Assembly: GCA_019058165.1 (NCBI GenBank)
Contig: JAHLVZ010000004.1
Location: forward strand, 1 to 62,772
DNA length: 62,772 bases
Source of the DNA: Candidatus Heimdallarchaeota archaeon
GTDB lineage: Archaea; Asgardarchaeota; Heimdallarchaeia; JABLTI01
Reading direction: 5' to 3'
Below the pieces are notes generated by a model. That model was not told the DNA's origin. It was given only the letters and a program-made list of their open reading frames with translations, and did not search any database. Numbering within the stretch: position 1 is the stretch's first letter; each line of letters begins with the position of its first letter. This document shows positions 42,511 through 51,002 of the stretch, one piece after another. Both the position numbers and the translations under genes were made by a program.

Positions 42511-42777
42511 TTGATTCCTGAAGATGTTAGAAAGTCTGAAATGTTAAATGCTCAGAAAAAAATGCTTAGATTAAAGGCTGAAGAAAAGAAAAAGGGAGCA
42601 CATGAAAAATTTCAAATTGGTGATTTTAAAGGAGCAAAACTCGATCTAATGGACGCGAGAAATTTAATTCACGAAGCTTTACGAAAAGTACGAGCTCTAG
42701 GCGAAAGAGGATTAGGCGAAAGAACTATTCAAGATGACATTGAAGCTCTGTGGCGTAAAATCTTAGCTAAAGAGTAG
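42511..42777 (+). CDS. Small helical protein of unknown function (88 aa)
   Basis: Not recognised. Lys/Glu/Ala/Leu-rich helices (MLRLKAEEKKKGAHEKFQIG, KLDLMDARNLIHEALRKV) resemble a small helical hairpin or MIT/TPR-like adaptor, no membrane part. TTG start a few bases after GAGGG (42498-42502). A 'TATAATATC' segment lies just upstream. Confidence 0.5.
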   Translation: MIPEDVRKSEMLNAQKKMLRLKAEEKKKGAHEKFQIGDFKGAKLDLMDARNLIHEALRKVRALGERGLGERTIQDDIEALWRKILAKE

Positions 42778-42866
42778 TTTGTGTATATTCAAATTTAAAA
42801 AAGTATTAGCATTTTAGTGTGAAATAAATTTAAAAGAAAGATGCACAGCTTATCGTATAGAGTATA

Positions 42867-43535
42867 ATGAAAAAGAAACTATTTCTTGCCCCACATTTCG
42901 CTGATATTGCTTGGTCATGTTCAGGTCTACTTCTTATGAACATCTCTGAATCAATTGTTGCTAATGTTTTTTCAGCGAAACCAGAAGAAAAAGAAATCAG
43001 CGAGTCTTTTCAATATACTCAAGAAAATGAAAGACTCTCTGAAGAGAAATTCTATAAGAAATTTGGTATTGAATCAGTTCAATTAGATTTTAAAGAATCA
43101 TTGATTAGAGGAAGAAAAATAGAGGAGCTATTTACATTAGATTTAACAGATGAAGAAGAAAAATTGATTCTTGATATTGCAGTAAGTATAGGAGATCTAA
43201 TTGGAAAAAAACAAGTAAAAGAAATCTTTTGTCCAAAAGCTATTCGTAATCATGTGGATCATTTTATTGTAAAAAAATCCATTGAAAAATTAATATCACC
43301 AGTAGAAATCTACTACTATGAGGATGCTCCGATTTTCATAAAAGATAAATCAAAAGAAAAAACTCCAGAAAATTTAAAGGAAATTAACATTGATATTTCA
43401 TCTGTTTTGGAAGAAAAGATTCAAGCATTACTTCTTTTTCCTAATACAATAAAAGCGCATTACACGTCTGTAGAATCAATTACTAAAGCCCTCAGAAAGA
43501 ATCCAATTGAAAAATATTGGCGAGTTATCGAATAA
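42867..43535 (+). CDS. PIG-L (LmbE-like) deacetylase family protein lacking the catalytic Asp
   Basis: A 222-residue PIG-L fold protein. The family's N-terminal HPDDE metal/catalytic motif reads HFADI here (LAPHFADIAWSCSG): zinc-binding His and the second Asp are kept, but the first Asp, the general base, is Ala. The distal zinc His is present in CPKAIRNHVDHFIVKKS. It therefore may bind zinc yet not deacetylate N-acetylglucosaminyl substrates in the usual way. A changed chemistry or a binding role is possible. Confidence 0.78.
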   Translation: MKKKLFLAPHFADIAWSCSGLLLMNISESIVANVFSAKPEEKEISESFQYTQENERLSEEKFYKKFGIESVQLDFKESLIRGRKIEELFTLDLTDEEEKLILDIAVSIGDLIGKKQVKEIFCPKAIRNHVDHFIVKKSIEKLISPVEIYYYEDAPIFIKDKSKEKTPENLKEINIDISSVLEEKIQALLLFPNTIKAHYTSVESITKALRKNPIEKYWRVIE

Positions 43536-43601
43536 TTAAAATCATCAATACTGAGTAATTTCTATAATTCATTGTTAATTTGATAAATGTGGGAAGCTTT
43601 C

Positions 43602-44666
43602 ATGACCTTATGCATAAAAACATCGAAAAAAGATGGAGAATTAATTAGAAAATTTCTCCATGATAAGGAATTGCTAGAGCCCACACTGAAAATAAAGAGT
43701 ACTGATAATGACCTAATTATTCCTTTAAAAAGGCAATTAACGAACAATGAAATGAGAGAGTTAGAAGAACTACAAATAATTCATTCCATTATTACTTATG
43801 ATCAACTAGAAAACGCAAGGATTCACCCTAAATCCCATTTGGAAATTCTACAAGAAATGTTAACTGAAGAAGAATTTGTTTTGGCTCCAAGAAGTTTTGA
43901 TACAATAGGGGATATAGTAGTTATAGAAATTCCAGAACCGCTGTGGGAGAAGAAGAATTTAATTGGCAAGTCAATTTTAGATGTTCACACCAGCATTAAA
44001 TCAGTGTATGCAAAAACTGGAAAAATCAGTGGAGTTAACAGGATTAGACCTATCGAGTTTCTAGTAGGGGAAGAGAAAACTAGAACAGTTTACAAAGAGC
44101 ATGGCTCAAGATTAGTTGTAGATATCGCAAAAGCCTATTTTAGTCCCAGATTAAGTGAGGAACATAATAGAATTGCTACACAGGTTAAATCTGATGAAGT
44201 AATTGTCGATCTCTTTTGTGGTGTTGGACCTTTTGTAATTCCAATCGCTAAAAATACAAATGCTACCCTATATGCTATTGATATAAATCCTGAAGCAATT
44301 AATTTGCTACAAGAAAATATCAAACTAAATAAACTAGTAGGAGAAGTCAAACCAATTTGTGGTGATAGTAGATTAATAGTAAAGCAACAGAACCTTTCCA
44401 ATATTGCTGATAGAGTAATTATGAATCTCCCTGGTTATGCTATTGAGTTCATTGATGTTGCTTGTGATGTGTTGAAGAAATCAGGAGGAATAATTCATTT
44501 CTTTGAATTTGTAAAAGATGAACATCCTGAAGAGATTATTATTGCTGATCTAACTAGAGAAATTCAGAAGAATAATAGAGAAGTTAAAGAAATACTACAA
44601 GTCAAACGTGTTCGTATGTCTGCACCAAGACAATGGCAAATGGTTGTTGATGCTTTTATTGTATGA
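43602..44666 (+). CDS. trm5: tRNA (guanine37-N1)-methyltransferase Trm5/aTrm5
   Basis: AdoMet-dependent methylation of G37, also the first wyosine step. The D1 domain is at the N-terminus (MTLCIKTSKKDGELIRKFLH). Core motifs are VDLFCGVGPFVIPIA (AdoMet loop), YAIDINPEA, ICGDSR and the catalytic MNLPGYAIEF, about residues 210-290. The frame opens at ATG 43587, but the ATG at 43602 begins exactly where archaeal Trm5 begins and follows GGGAAG. TYW1, the next wyosine enzyme, is 6 kb away. Confidence 0.9.
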   Translation: MTLCIKTSKKDGELIRKFLHDKELLEPTLKIKSTDNDLIIPLKRQLTNNEMRELEELQIIHSIITYDQLENARIHPKSHLEILQEMLTEEEFVLAPRSFDTIGDIVVIEIPEPLWEKKNLIGKSILDVHTSIKSVYAKTGKISGVNRIRPIEFLVGEEKTRTVYKEHGSRLVVDIAKAYFSPRLSEEHNRIATQVKSDEVIVDLFCGVGPFVIPIAKNTNATLYAIDINPEAINLLQENIKLNKLVGEVKPICGDSRLIVKQQNLSNIADRVIMNLPGYAIEFIDVACDVLKKSGGIIHFFEFVKDEHPEEIIIADLTREIQKNNREVKEILQVKRVRMSAPRQWQMVVDAFIV

Positions 44667-44685
44667 GAATGAAGTTGTGTGTTAG

Positions 44686-45519
44686 ATGCTTACTGTTGAA
44701 ATCATTTGTTTTGGAAATGAGCTTTTAATTGGAAAAACTGTTAATACTAATGCGAATTGGCTTGGAAAAAGAATTTCAACTCTTGGAGGAATTGTTTCTA
44801 GAATAACCACCATTACAGATAACCTCAAAGAGATGGAACAAGCAATAAGAGAAGGAGCAAACAGACAACCAGATATAATAATTACATCTGGTGGAATGGG
44901 ACCAACTTTTGATGATGTCGCATTAGAAGCAGTAGCATTAGCAGCGGATAAAAAATTAGAAATCAATCTTGATGCACTTGAACTAATAAAACAACGAATT
45001 CTGAATGTAAAGAAGCAAAGAGATATTGAGCTACATTTGTCTGAAGAAAGAAAAAGAATGGCTATGCTTCCTGAAGGAGCAATTCCTTTACAAAACCGAG
45101 AGGGAACAGCTCCCGGCGTTTTGTTACAAATAGAAAACACAAAGGTTTTTTCACTCCCAGGAGTACCACGGGAAATGAAATCAATTTTTGACTTCGAAAT
45201 GACCAAGTATTTTTCAACCAAAAACAACCAGCACTTATTTGAACGATCACTAATTGTTAATCATATTCCAGAAAGTGAGTTAGCAGCTTCTATCAGTCCT
45301 GTTCGAGAAAAGTTTCCTTCAGTATATATTAAAACACATCCTAGGAGTTATAGCACAGCTGATACGAGAATTATAGAAGTTGAAATTCACACAACTACTA
45401 CTTGTACACAAGAGGAAGAGAAAATACTAGTAGAAGTTGAGGAAGAATTGATTGAAATCATTAAAAGTATGAGAGGAGTTAAAGGTAAGAAACCTAAAAT
45501 TACGATCATTACAGAATAA
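44686..45519 (+). CDS. CinA/MoaB-type molybdopterin-binding domain protein
   Basis: A 277-residue CinA N-terminal (COG1058) domain. EIICFGNELLIGKTVNTNAN opens the fold. IITSGGMGPTFDDVALEAVA is the molybdopterin/ADP-ribose loop. LPEGAIPLQNREGTAPGVLL and VFSLPGVPREMKSIFD follow. The C-terminal amidase domain of bacterial CinA is absent, as usual in archaea. Probably an ADP-ribose or pyridine-nucleotide pyrophosphatase. It follows trm5 by 19 bases. Confidence 0.88.
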   Translation: MLTVEIICFGNELLIGKTVNTNANWLGKRISTLGGIVSRITTITDNLKEMEQAIREGANRQPDIIITSGGMGPTFDDVALEAVALAADKKLEINLDALELIKQRILNVKKQRDIELHLSEERKRMAMLPEGAIPLQNREGTAPGVLLQIENTKVFSLPGVPREMKSIFDFEMTKYFSTKNNQHLFERSLIVNHIPESELAASISPVREKFPSVYIKTHPRSYSTADTRIIEVEIHTTTTCTQEEEKILVEVEEELIEIIKSMRGVKGKKPKITIITE

Positions 45520-45542
45520 ATTGTATGTGAGGTAAAATAATT

Positions 45543-46322
45543 ATGTACACAGCTTTTATAGTAGGAACAGCAGGATCAGGAAAAAGCTTTCTGACATCAA
45601 CATTAACTGAATACTTGAAATTAAACGAGATAAATGTTAATACATTGAATATGGATCCAGGAGTTCTGAGACTACCTTATGCTCCAGATATAGATGTAAG
45701 AGCTTACATTGATATTAATGAAATTATGAATGAATTTGAACTCGGACCAAATGGAGGTTTGGTTGCTGCTGTAGATTTAATTACCTCACAATTAGAAGGA
45801 ATTCTTGAGGAAATTAGTGATGGATCACCGGACATTCTTTTGATTGACACTCCTGGTCAAATGGAGTTGTTTGCTTTTCGATCGACCGGAATAATTTTTG
45901 CCAATCAAATAAGTGGGGATAGAAAAGTCCTCGTCAATTTAATGGATGCAAATCTTTCTCGAACTCCTTATGGTTTACTTACTTCATTGATGCTATCACT
46001 CAACGTTCAAATGAGATTCTTTTATCCGCAATTAAATATTATATCCAAAAGTGATTTGATAGAAAACGAACAACTAGAAGAAGTACAAGATTGGATTGAA
46101 GACCCATTCAAATTTGAGGATGCAATAAACACTTATGTAACTGGTGAGAGAAGAGAAATGGCAACGAAAATGCTAAAATTGGTTGAAGAAATGCAAATGC
46201 TCCCAGAAACTTTTCCAGTAAGTGCAAAAACAAACATAAATATCGATATTCTTTATGGCAAAATGCAATTTGTCTGGCAGGGCGGAGAAGATTTCCAAGT
46301 GGATGATCGTGTCATTCGTTAA
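45543..46322 (+). CDS. GPN-loop GTPase
   Basis: P-loop GTPase of the GPN family. G1 GTAGSGKSF (about residues 8-16), the diagnostic GPNGGL loop (about 68-73), G3 IDTPGQMELF and G4-like 'ISKSD'. Archaeal GPN proteins form homodimers in which the GPN loop inserts into the partner's active site. The eukaryotic paralogues help assemble RNA polymerase II. It closes the trm5-cinA-gpn run (24-base gap). 259 residues, complete. Confidence 0.93.
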   Translation: MYTAFIVGTAGSGKSFLTSTLTEYLKLNEINVNTLNMDPGVLRLPYAPDIDVRAYIDINEIMNEFELGPNGGLVAAVDLITSQLEGILEEISDGSPDILLIDTPGQMELFAFRSTGIIFANQISGDRKVLVNLMDANLSRTPYGLLTSLMLSLNVQMRFFYPQLNIISKSDLIENEQLEEVQDWIEDPFKFEDAINTYVTGERREMATKMLKLVEEMQMLPETFPVSAKTNINIDILYGKMQFVWQGGEDFQVDDRVIR

Positions 46323-46337
46323 AGAACTGAAAAGAAT

Positions 46338-47171
46338 TTAGTTCATAACCTCAACAGAAAGACTAACATCAGTTTCTTTCAAGATTTTGCTAATTTCTTG
46401 TACATGTCCATAGCCTAATACAACGACAATATTGCTGTATTTCTGAATTACTTTGAGTATTTGTTTTGACATGTAGACATTACGATCTTCTAGTAGTATG
46501 GAATATAATTGAGGAAAGTTACTATTAAAAACAGATATTATTGACTCGAGTGATTCTTGATCTTTAAAAATCTCTATCACTTCATTTAGATTAATTTCTT
46601 CCTCATCTTCTAACTCATTAAAATTTTTTAGCGGTTCGCTTAGTAGCAAATCATCCTGATTTAATGGTTTAGCTACAATTTTTTTGTCATACATGAGTTC
46701 ATCAATGAGTTGTTGGAATTTTGCAGCTTCCTCTCCGGACACTTCTTCCTTGAGAACTTTACTTATGTCTTGAATAGATCTATCAATGAGAAATATTGCT
46801 GCACCCATTTTCTTTGCTAATTTATAAGCAATCAACATTTCCTTACCAGGTTGGTCAGTATATGTGATACGAGCTAATTCACTCTCAAAAAAACCAATAT
46901 CCTCTAAAACTGCTGCGAAATCCTGTTCATAATTGAATGTGGCGTTTTCTTCTTCAACTTCTTCTTTTGCATCAGACAAATCATTAGTATCCTTAACAGT
47001 TTCAAGTTTAGCTGACAATTCAGTAGTTTCATTTTCTAGTAGCGCTTTTAATCGATATTCATCTAATTCCAAACAAACTGCATCAGGTTTAACTTCTTCA
47101 AGAATTCTGGATACTTTATCTTGACTATCAGAATCAATATGTGTTATGCCAATTAAAGTCACTTTTGCCAA
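46338..47171 (-). CDS. TraB/PrgY family protein
   Basis: A 277-residue TraB-domain protein. The N-terminus TLIGITHIDSDSQDKVSRIL, DAVCLELDEYRLKALLEN and the C-terminal VVVLGYGHVQEISKIL (second His) are family-typical. Members are thought to be metal-dependent peptidase-like or pheromone-inhibition proteins. The usual archaeal C-terminal membrane helices are absent, and a long acidic region (about 55-75, 175-185) is inserted. Confidence 0.82.
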   Translation of the reverse strand: MAKVTLIGITHIDSDSQDKVSRILEEVKPDAVCLELDEYRLKALLENETTELSAKLETVKDTNDLSDAKEEVEEENATFNYEQDFAAVLEDIGFFESELARITYTDQPGKEMLIAYKLAKKMGAAIFLIDRSIQDISKVLKEEVSGEEAAKFQQLIDELMYDKKIVAKPLNQDDLLLSEPLKNFNELEDEEEINLNEVIEIFKDQESLESIISVFNSNFPQLYSILLEDRNVYMSKQILKVIQKYSNIVVVLGYGHVQEISKILKETDVSLSVEVMN

Positions 47172-47196
47172 GATATGAACACTATCCAGAATAATT

Positions 47197-48408
47197 CTAA
47201 TTATAACTAATAGATGCGGGGAGGTTTCTTAATTGATGTGTCCATTTCAAGACTGATTTCAATATATGTTTTATGTTAATTTTACTTTCATTTGATTTTA
47301 TCCTTTCAACAAAGGAAATGAACAGTAAGAGAGAGATTTGTCTTGGAACTGTGGAAGAATAATTAAGAACAAATTCATCTTTACCCAACCTATTCACAAT
47401 AATAGTGGTAACCCATTGAGAAATATTACCAAGTAATCTTAATCCGTCTTCTGTAAAAATAATACTAACACCATTTTCTTCGATAATCATAGGACTTAAG
47501 TTACCAAAAATCATTTTTTCGAAATCTTCAAGGATGTAATTTAAATCATCAGAATTAATTTTTGAGATATCATTTTTAGCTCCATAAATCTCACTAAAAC
47601 CCAAGATAGCAGATATGAAAGGTCTAGAGCTACAATTGAGATGTTTCTTTAGTACTTCAAAAGAATCAGGAAGCTCATTTTCCCATTGAGCATAAGCGGT
47701 TTCACTAAGATGATCATGAGCAGATTGATCAAATATCATTTTAGGAATTTTACGCCAAATCTTCTCATCATCCACTGAGTAGAGTTCCTTTAGGATCTTA
47801 ATTTTGGTAGTTTCAAGCTTGAAAATTAGAAAACGTATAATGTCATAACTCCGATCAATATCATCAGGATTTACCCTTATGTATTGATGAGCACGACCAA
47901 TTGCAATTAGACGAGAAACCAATAATATGGCAGCTCTCATCTCAATCTCAATTCTATTTACGTGTTTGCTTGATAGCTTTTGTTCAGAAAGAAATGTTGT
48001 TAACCTTGTGATTTTATTATCTAAATTATTCTTTGTTTTCATATCGCTTGAAATTCTTAGAAGTTCAGATAGTTTCCCAGAGAGTTTTTCACTTTGTGGT
48101 AAACCCAAGTTTATTGACTCAAATTTAATGAAATCCTGTACTAAGTCTCTTGAAATAAGATATTTCAATAGTGAATATGCTTCCTGAACGTCTTGTTCCT
48201 CAATTACTTCATGCTTATTGCCTTTAGCTACTGATGCAGAGAATAGCATTAGCACTTGAGGAAGACCAAGTTTCTTCACAACATCATTAGTACTCACTTT
48301 TGAAAATTCATTAAGTTGTTTTTCCAATTCCTTTCTTGCATCTTTTGAGTATTGTTTTGTTGCTACTTCAGCAATATCATCAAAAGTACTATCAATCATT
48401 TTTCTCAC
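47197..48408 (-). CDS. Protein with four ~100-residue helical repeats (unknown)
   Basis: Not recognised. Four copies of a two-to-three-helix unit about 100 residues apart: 49-87 (LPQVLMLFSASVAKGNKHEV...EEQDVQEAYSLLKYLIS), 158-197 (RAAILLVSRLIAIGRAHQYI...PDDIDRSYDIIRFLIFKL), 263-300 (PFISAILGFSEIYGAKNDIS...SDDLNYILEDFEKMI) and 356-393 (RQISLLLFISFVERIKSNES...NIKHILKSVLKW). Each has helix, a loop with Ile-x3-D/N, then helix, resembling histone-fold or AAA-lid pairs. Cytosolic. It lies next to TraB, same strand, 25-base gap. A DNA- or protein-scaffold role is a guess. Confidence 0.6.
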   Translation of the reverse strand: MRKMIDSTFDDIAEVATKQYSKDARKELEKQLNEFSKVSTNDVVKKLGLPQVLMLFSASVAKGNKHEVIEEQDVQEAYSLLKYLISRDLVQDFIKFESINLGLPQSEKLSGKLSELLRISSDMKTKNNLDNKITRLTTFLSEQKLSSKHVNRIEIEMRAAILLVSRLIAIGRAHQYIRVNPDDIDRSYDIIRFLIFKLETTKIKILKELYSVDDEKIWRKIPKMIFDQSAHDHLSETAYAQWENELPDSFEVLKKHLNCSSRPFISAILGFSEIYGAKNDISKINSDDLNYILEDFEKMIFGNLSPMIIEENGVSIIFTEDGLRLLGNISQWVTTIIVNRLGKDEFVLNYSSTVPRQISLLLFISFVERIKSNESKINIKHILKSVLKWTHQLRNLPASISYN

Positions 48409-48608
48409 AACTCAACTTGTATTACTTTATTCGCTTCGCACTCTATCAAATTCTCTAGTCTTTGTAATACCTTCTCTTTTTAATAAACTATTTTATTATC
48501 TAGACAATAGGCTTTTGAAAAACCTATGTTACCTAAAAGGTTAAAAAGTAGAACCCATCGATTGCTCTTAGAAATCAGAAATAAAAATAACCAACAGGAA
48601 GCATAAAA

Positions 48609-49262
48609 ATGGTTTTTCAAAAAAATGGTAACAATGTAGAGAAAAAAGTTTTAGACATAATACTAGATCACACAAGAGTTGTTCTTAATGGTACAGAAAT
48701 GTTAGCAAAAATAGTTGATAGTTGGAAAACCACTGGTCGAGATAAATTTAACAAATACATTAAAGATTTAGATGCTTTGGAATCAAAAGCAAATTCCCTA
48801 AAAAACAGCGCGATGAAGGAAATTACTGATGCAGGACCAGCATTATTATTCAGACAAGAATTAATGCAAATAATCAGATCTATAGATCAGATTATTGATC
48901 TTGGTCAAGGGGCTGCTTTTTTCTTGCAACAACTTGATAATGATTGGGTTCCCCCTACAAATCTCGTTAAGAATTTGTTAGCACTCATCGAAAAAACCCG
49001 TATTGTATCAAAATCATTGACTGATTTACAGAGAGCACTTTACCAAAGCTTGGATAAAGTGATTGAAATCTCTGAATCTATTGAAATTATGGAAAACAAA
49101 GCAGATGCAAATTACCGTGCTCTAATCATTGAACTAGCTAATATGGAAGCACAAAAAGGTGTTAATTTGTTCATAAGAGAAGCTGTTGATAGAATTGAAG
49201 ATATGGTAGATTCAGCTAGAGATGTTGCATCATATATACGCATTTATGCTATGTCCCGATAA
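48609..49262 (+). CDS. PhoU-like/DUF47 protein (phosphate transport accessory)
   Basis: A 217-residue all-helical protein of the DUF47 (PhoU-like) family: NVEKKVLDIILDHTRVVLNG, DLDALESKANSLKNSAMKEI (the metal-binding ExxAD-like helix), ALLFRQELMQIIRSIDQIID and ENKADANYRALIIELANME. It usually controls PitA-type phosphate transporters, but no transporter gene is adjacent. Soluble. Confidence 0.85.
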   Translation: MVFQKNGNNVEKKVLDIILDHTRVVLNGTEMLAKIVDSWKTTGRDKFNKYIKDLDALESKANSLKNSAMKEITDAGPALLFRQELMQIIRSIDQIIDLGQGAAFFLQQLDNDWVPPTNLVKNLLALIEKTRIVSKSLTDLQRALYQSLDKVIEISESIEIMENKADANYRALIIELANMEAQKGVNLFIREAVDRIEDMVDSARDVASYIRIYAMSR

Positions 49263-49388
49263 AACGAAAATTTCAATTCTTTTTTCCTTTATTTTATCAT
49301 TCTGTAAAAGAAATTATATTAATCTAGGAGTTATAATTTCTTCAAGAATAAATGCAAACGAAAATTATAGTAATCTCAGGTTTGAAAT

Positions 49389-49982
49389 TTGATGATCCCA
49401 AAAAAGAAAAAGCAAAACAAATCTAAAAAGAAAGCTGCCGTTTCTGCTGAATTAATTAATAATAGAGTTATGATTTGGGATCACGCACAGGGCTCTAAAG
49501 TCTATAATTCTGGTTTTTTTGGTAAACCACTTGGTATTAGAAAACCAAAAGGTGATAATTTTGATCGTCCTCTAGAATTGACATTAATAGAAGCTTGCTA
49601 TTTACTTGAACAGGAAAAAATTGTAATCTATTATCAAGGTAGCAAGGAAGAAGTTCCGCTCAATAAATTACAGAAAAAAGGCAAAGATAACATAAAACTA
49701 TTCGATGAAAAAATGTTAATCTACAAGGATATTAGAAAAAGAGGTATGATTCCTCGACCTGGGTTAAAATTTGGTGCAGACTTTGCAGTTTACCTAAAGG
49801 GACCGGGTTTGGATCATTCACCATATGTTGTAACTTCAATAGCTCGAGGTAGTAAACTGAGTGCTATGGAATTAGTTCGTGCTGGAAGATTAGCTACATC
49901 TGTTCGTAAAAAATTCGTTATTGCGTCTATTCAAAAATCAAATCAAATCCGATATTATGGTTTTGTATGGTTTAAACCTTAG
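49389..49982 (+). CDS. endA: tRNA-splicing endonuclease
   Basis: Removes tRNA introns at bulge-helix-bulge sites. The C-terminal catalytic domain has all three residues: Tyr in DFAVYLKGPG, His in LDHSPYVV, Lys in VRKKFVIA. The N-terminal domain is short (about 1-105), with a basic head KKKKQNKSKKK. At 197 residues it fits the homotetrameric or heterotetrameric catalytic subunit. TTG 49389 or ATG 49392 can start the gene. Confidence 0.92.
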   Translation: MMIPKKKKQNKSKKKAAVSAELINNRVMIWDHAQGSKVYNSGFFGKPLGIRKPKGDNFDRPLELTLIEACYLLEQEKIVIYYQGSKEEVPLNKLQKKGKDNIKLFDEKMLIYKDIRKRGMIPRPGLKFGADFAVYLKGPGLDHSPYVVTSIARGSKLSAMELVRAGRLATSVRKKFVIASIQKSNQIRYYGFVWFKP

Positions 49983-50014
49983 AGAATTCAACACGTTTAT
50001 GAGAAGATTTTGTA

Positions 50015-51001
50015 ATGTCTAAAACTGATAAAAATGTGCCCTCGGTTATTTCACCACAAATAAAAGAACGCTTATTGAAACAAGGGTATCAGTTATATGG
50101 AAAACAAATCGCTGTAAAGAAGTGCTTATGGACCCACAATTATCTTAAGGAAGACAGGTTTTGTTACAAATCAGCTTATGGTATACAAAGTCATAGATGT
50201 ATTCAAGCAACTCCAACCCTATTATGCAATCATCAATGTTTGTTTTGTTGGCGATTACAAGAAAAAGACCTTGGTTTGAAGCCAGTTTGGGATGTCGATG
50301 AATCTGAATTTGATTCACCAGAAGAAGTTTATGAGGGGTTGAAATGGGGTTGGAAGAGATGCATCTCAGGTTACAAACCAGTTGTTACAAAGGAAAAATT
50401 CGAAGAAGCTTCAAATCCTAAACATGTAGCATTGAGTCTTGCAGGTGAACCCACATTATATCCATTTCTTACAGATTTGCTAAAATTACTCGAGAGCAAA
50501 GGACTATCTACTTTTCTTGTTTCTAATGGGACTAATCCTGAAGCTTTTCAAAAGATGATTGATACGAAAACATCTCCTACCCAATTGTATATCACAATTC
50601 CTGCTCCAAATAAGAAAGAGTACTATAAGACTTGTAAACCGCTAATAAGTGATGGTTGGGAACGCATCAATAGAAGTCTAGAAATTATGTCAAAAATGGA
50701 TGGGAGAACAGTTGCAAGGTTAACTATGGCAAAGAAAATCAATATGATTTATCCTAAAGAATATGTTCCATTGATTAAGAAAGCAAATCCATCTTTTGTT
50801 GAAGTTAAAGGCTTTGTTCCAGTAGGATTTTCTCAACATCGTGTTACTCGGGCGAATATGCCTTATATCGAGGATATTCAGACGTTCACAAATCAAATTA
50901 TTGAAGAACTTCCAGACTATCAGCAAGTCTTTGAAATGGAGGAAAGCAAAGTAGTTATCTTATCTAACAACAAGCATCCTCTAAAAATACCAAACCTATA
51001 A
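50015..51001 (+). CDS. taw1: 4-demethylwyosine synthase (TYW1, radical SAM)
   Basis: Builds the tricyclic base from m1G37 using pyruvate. Radical-SAM cluster CNHQCLFCW (CX3CX2C, about residues 72-79), a second Cys-rich site near the N-terminus (KKCLWTHNYLKEDRFCYK with C at the cluster position), and HVALSLAGEPTLYPFLTDLL, the SAM-binding GEP motif. 328 residues, archaeal length. It follows endA at 32 bases and uses the product of Trm5 in this window. Confidence 0.94.
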   Translation: MSKTDKNVPSVISPQIKERLLKQGYQLYGKQIAVKKCLWTHNYLKEDRFCYKSAYGIQSHRCIQATPTLLCNHQCLFCWRLQEKDLGLKPVWDVDESEFDSPEEVYEGLKWGWKRCISGYKPVVTKEKFEEASNPKHVALSLAGEPTLYPFLTDLLKLLESKGLSTFLVSNGTNPEAFQKMIDTKTSPTQLYITIPAPNKKEYYKTCKPLISDGWERINRSLEIMSKMDGRTVARLTMAKKINMIYPKEYVPLIKKANPSFVEVKGFVPVGFSQHRVTRANMPYIEDIQTFTNQIIEELPDYQQVFEMEESKVVILSNNKHPLKIPNL

Positions 51002-51002
51002 T

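Noticed and set aside
44682..45227. Minus-strand frame of 181 codons over the CinA-like gene
   Set aside because: Antisense of a well-conserved gene; the Ser/Phe/Ile-rich composition is typical of shadows.
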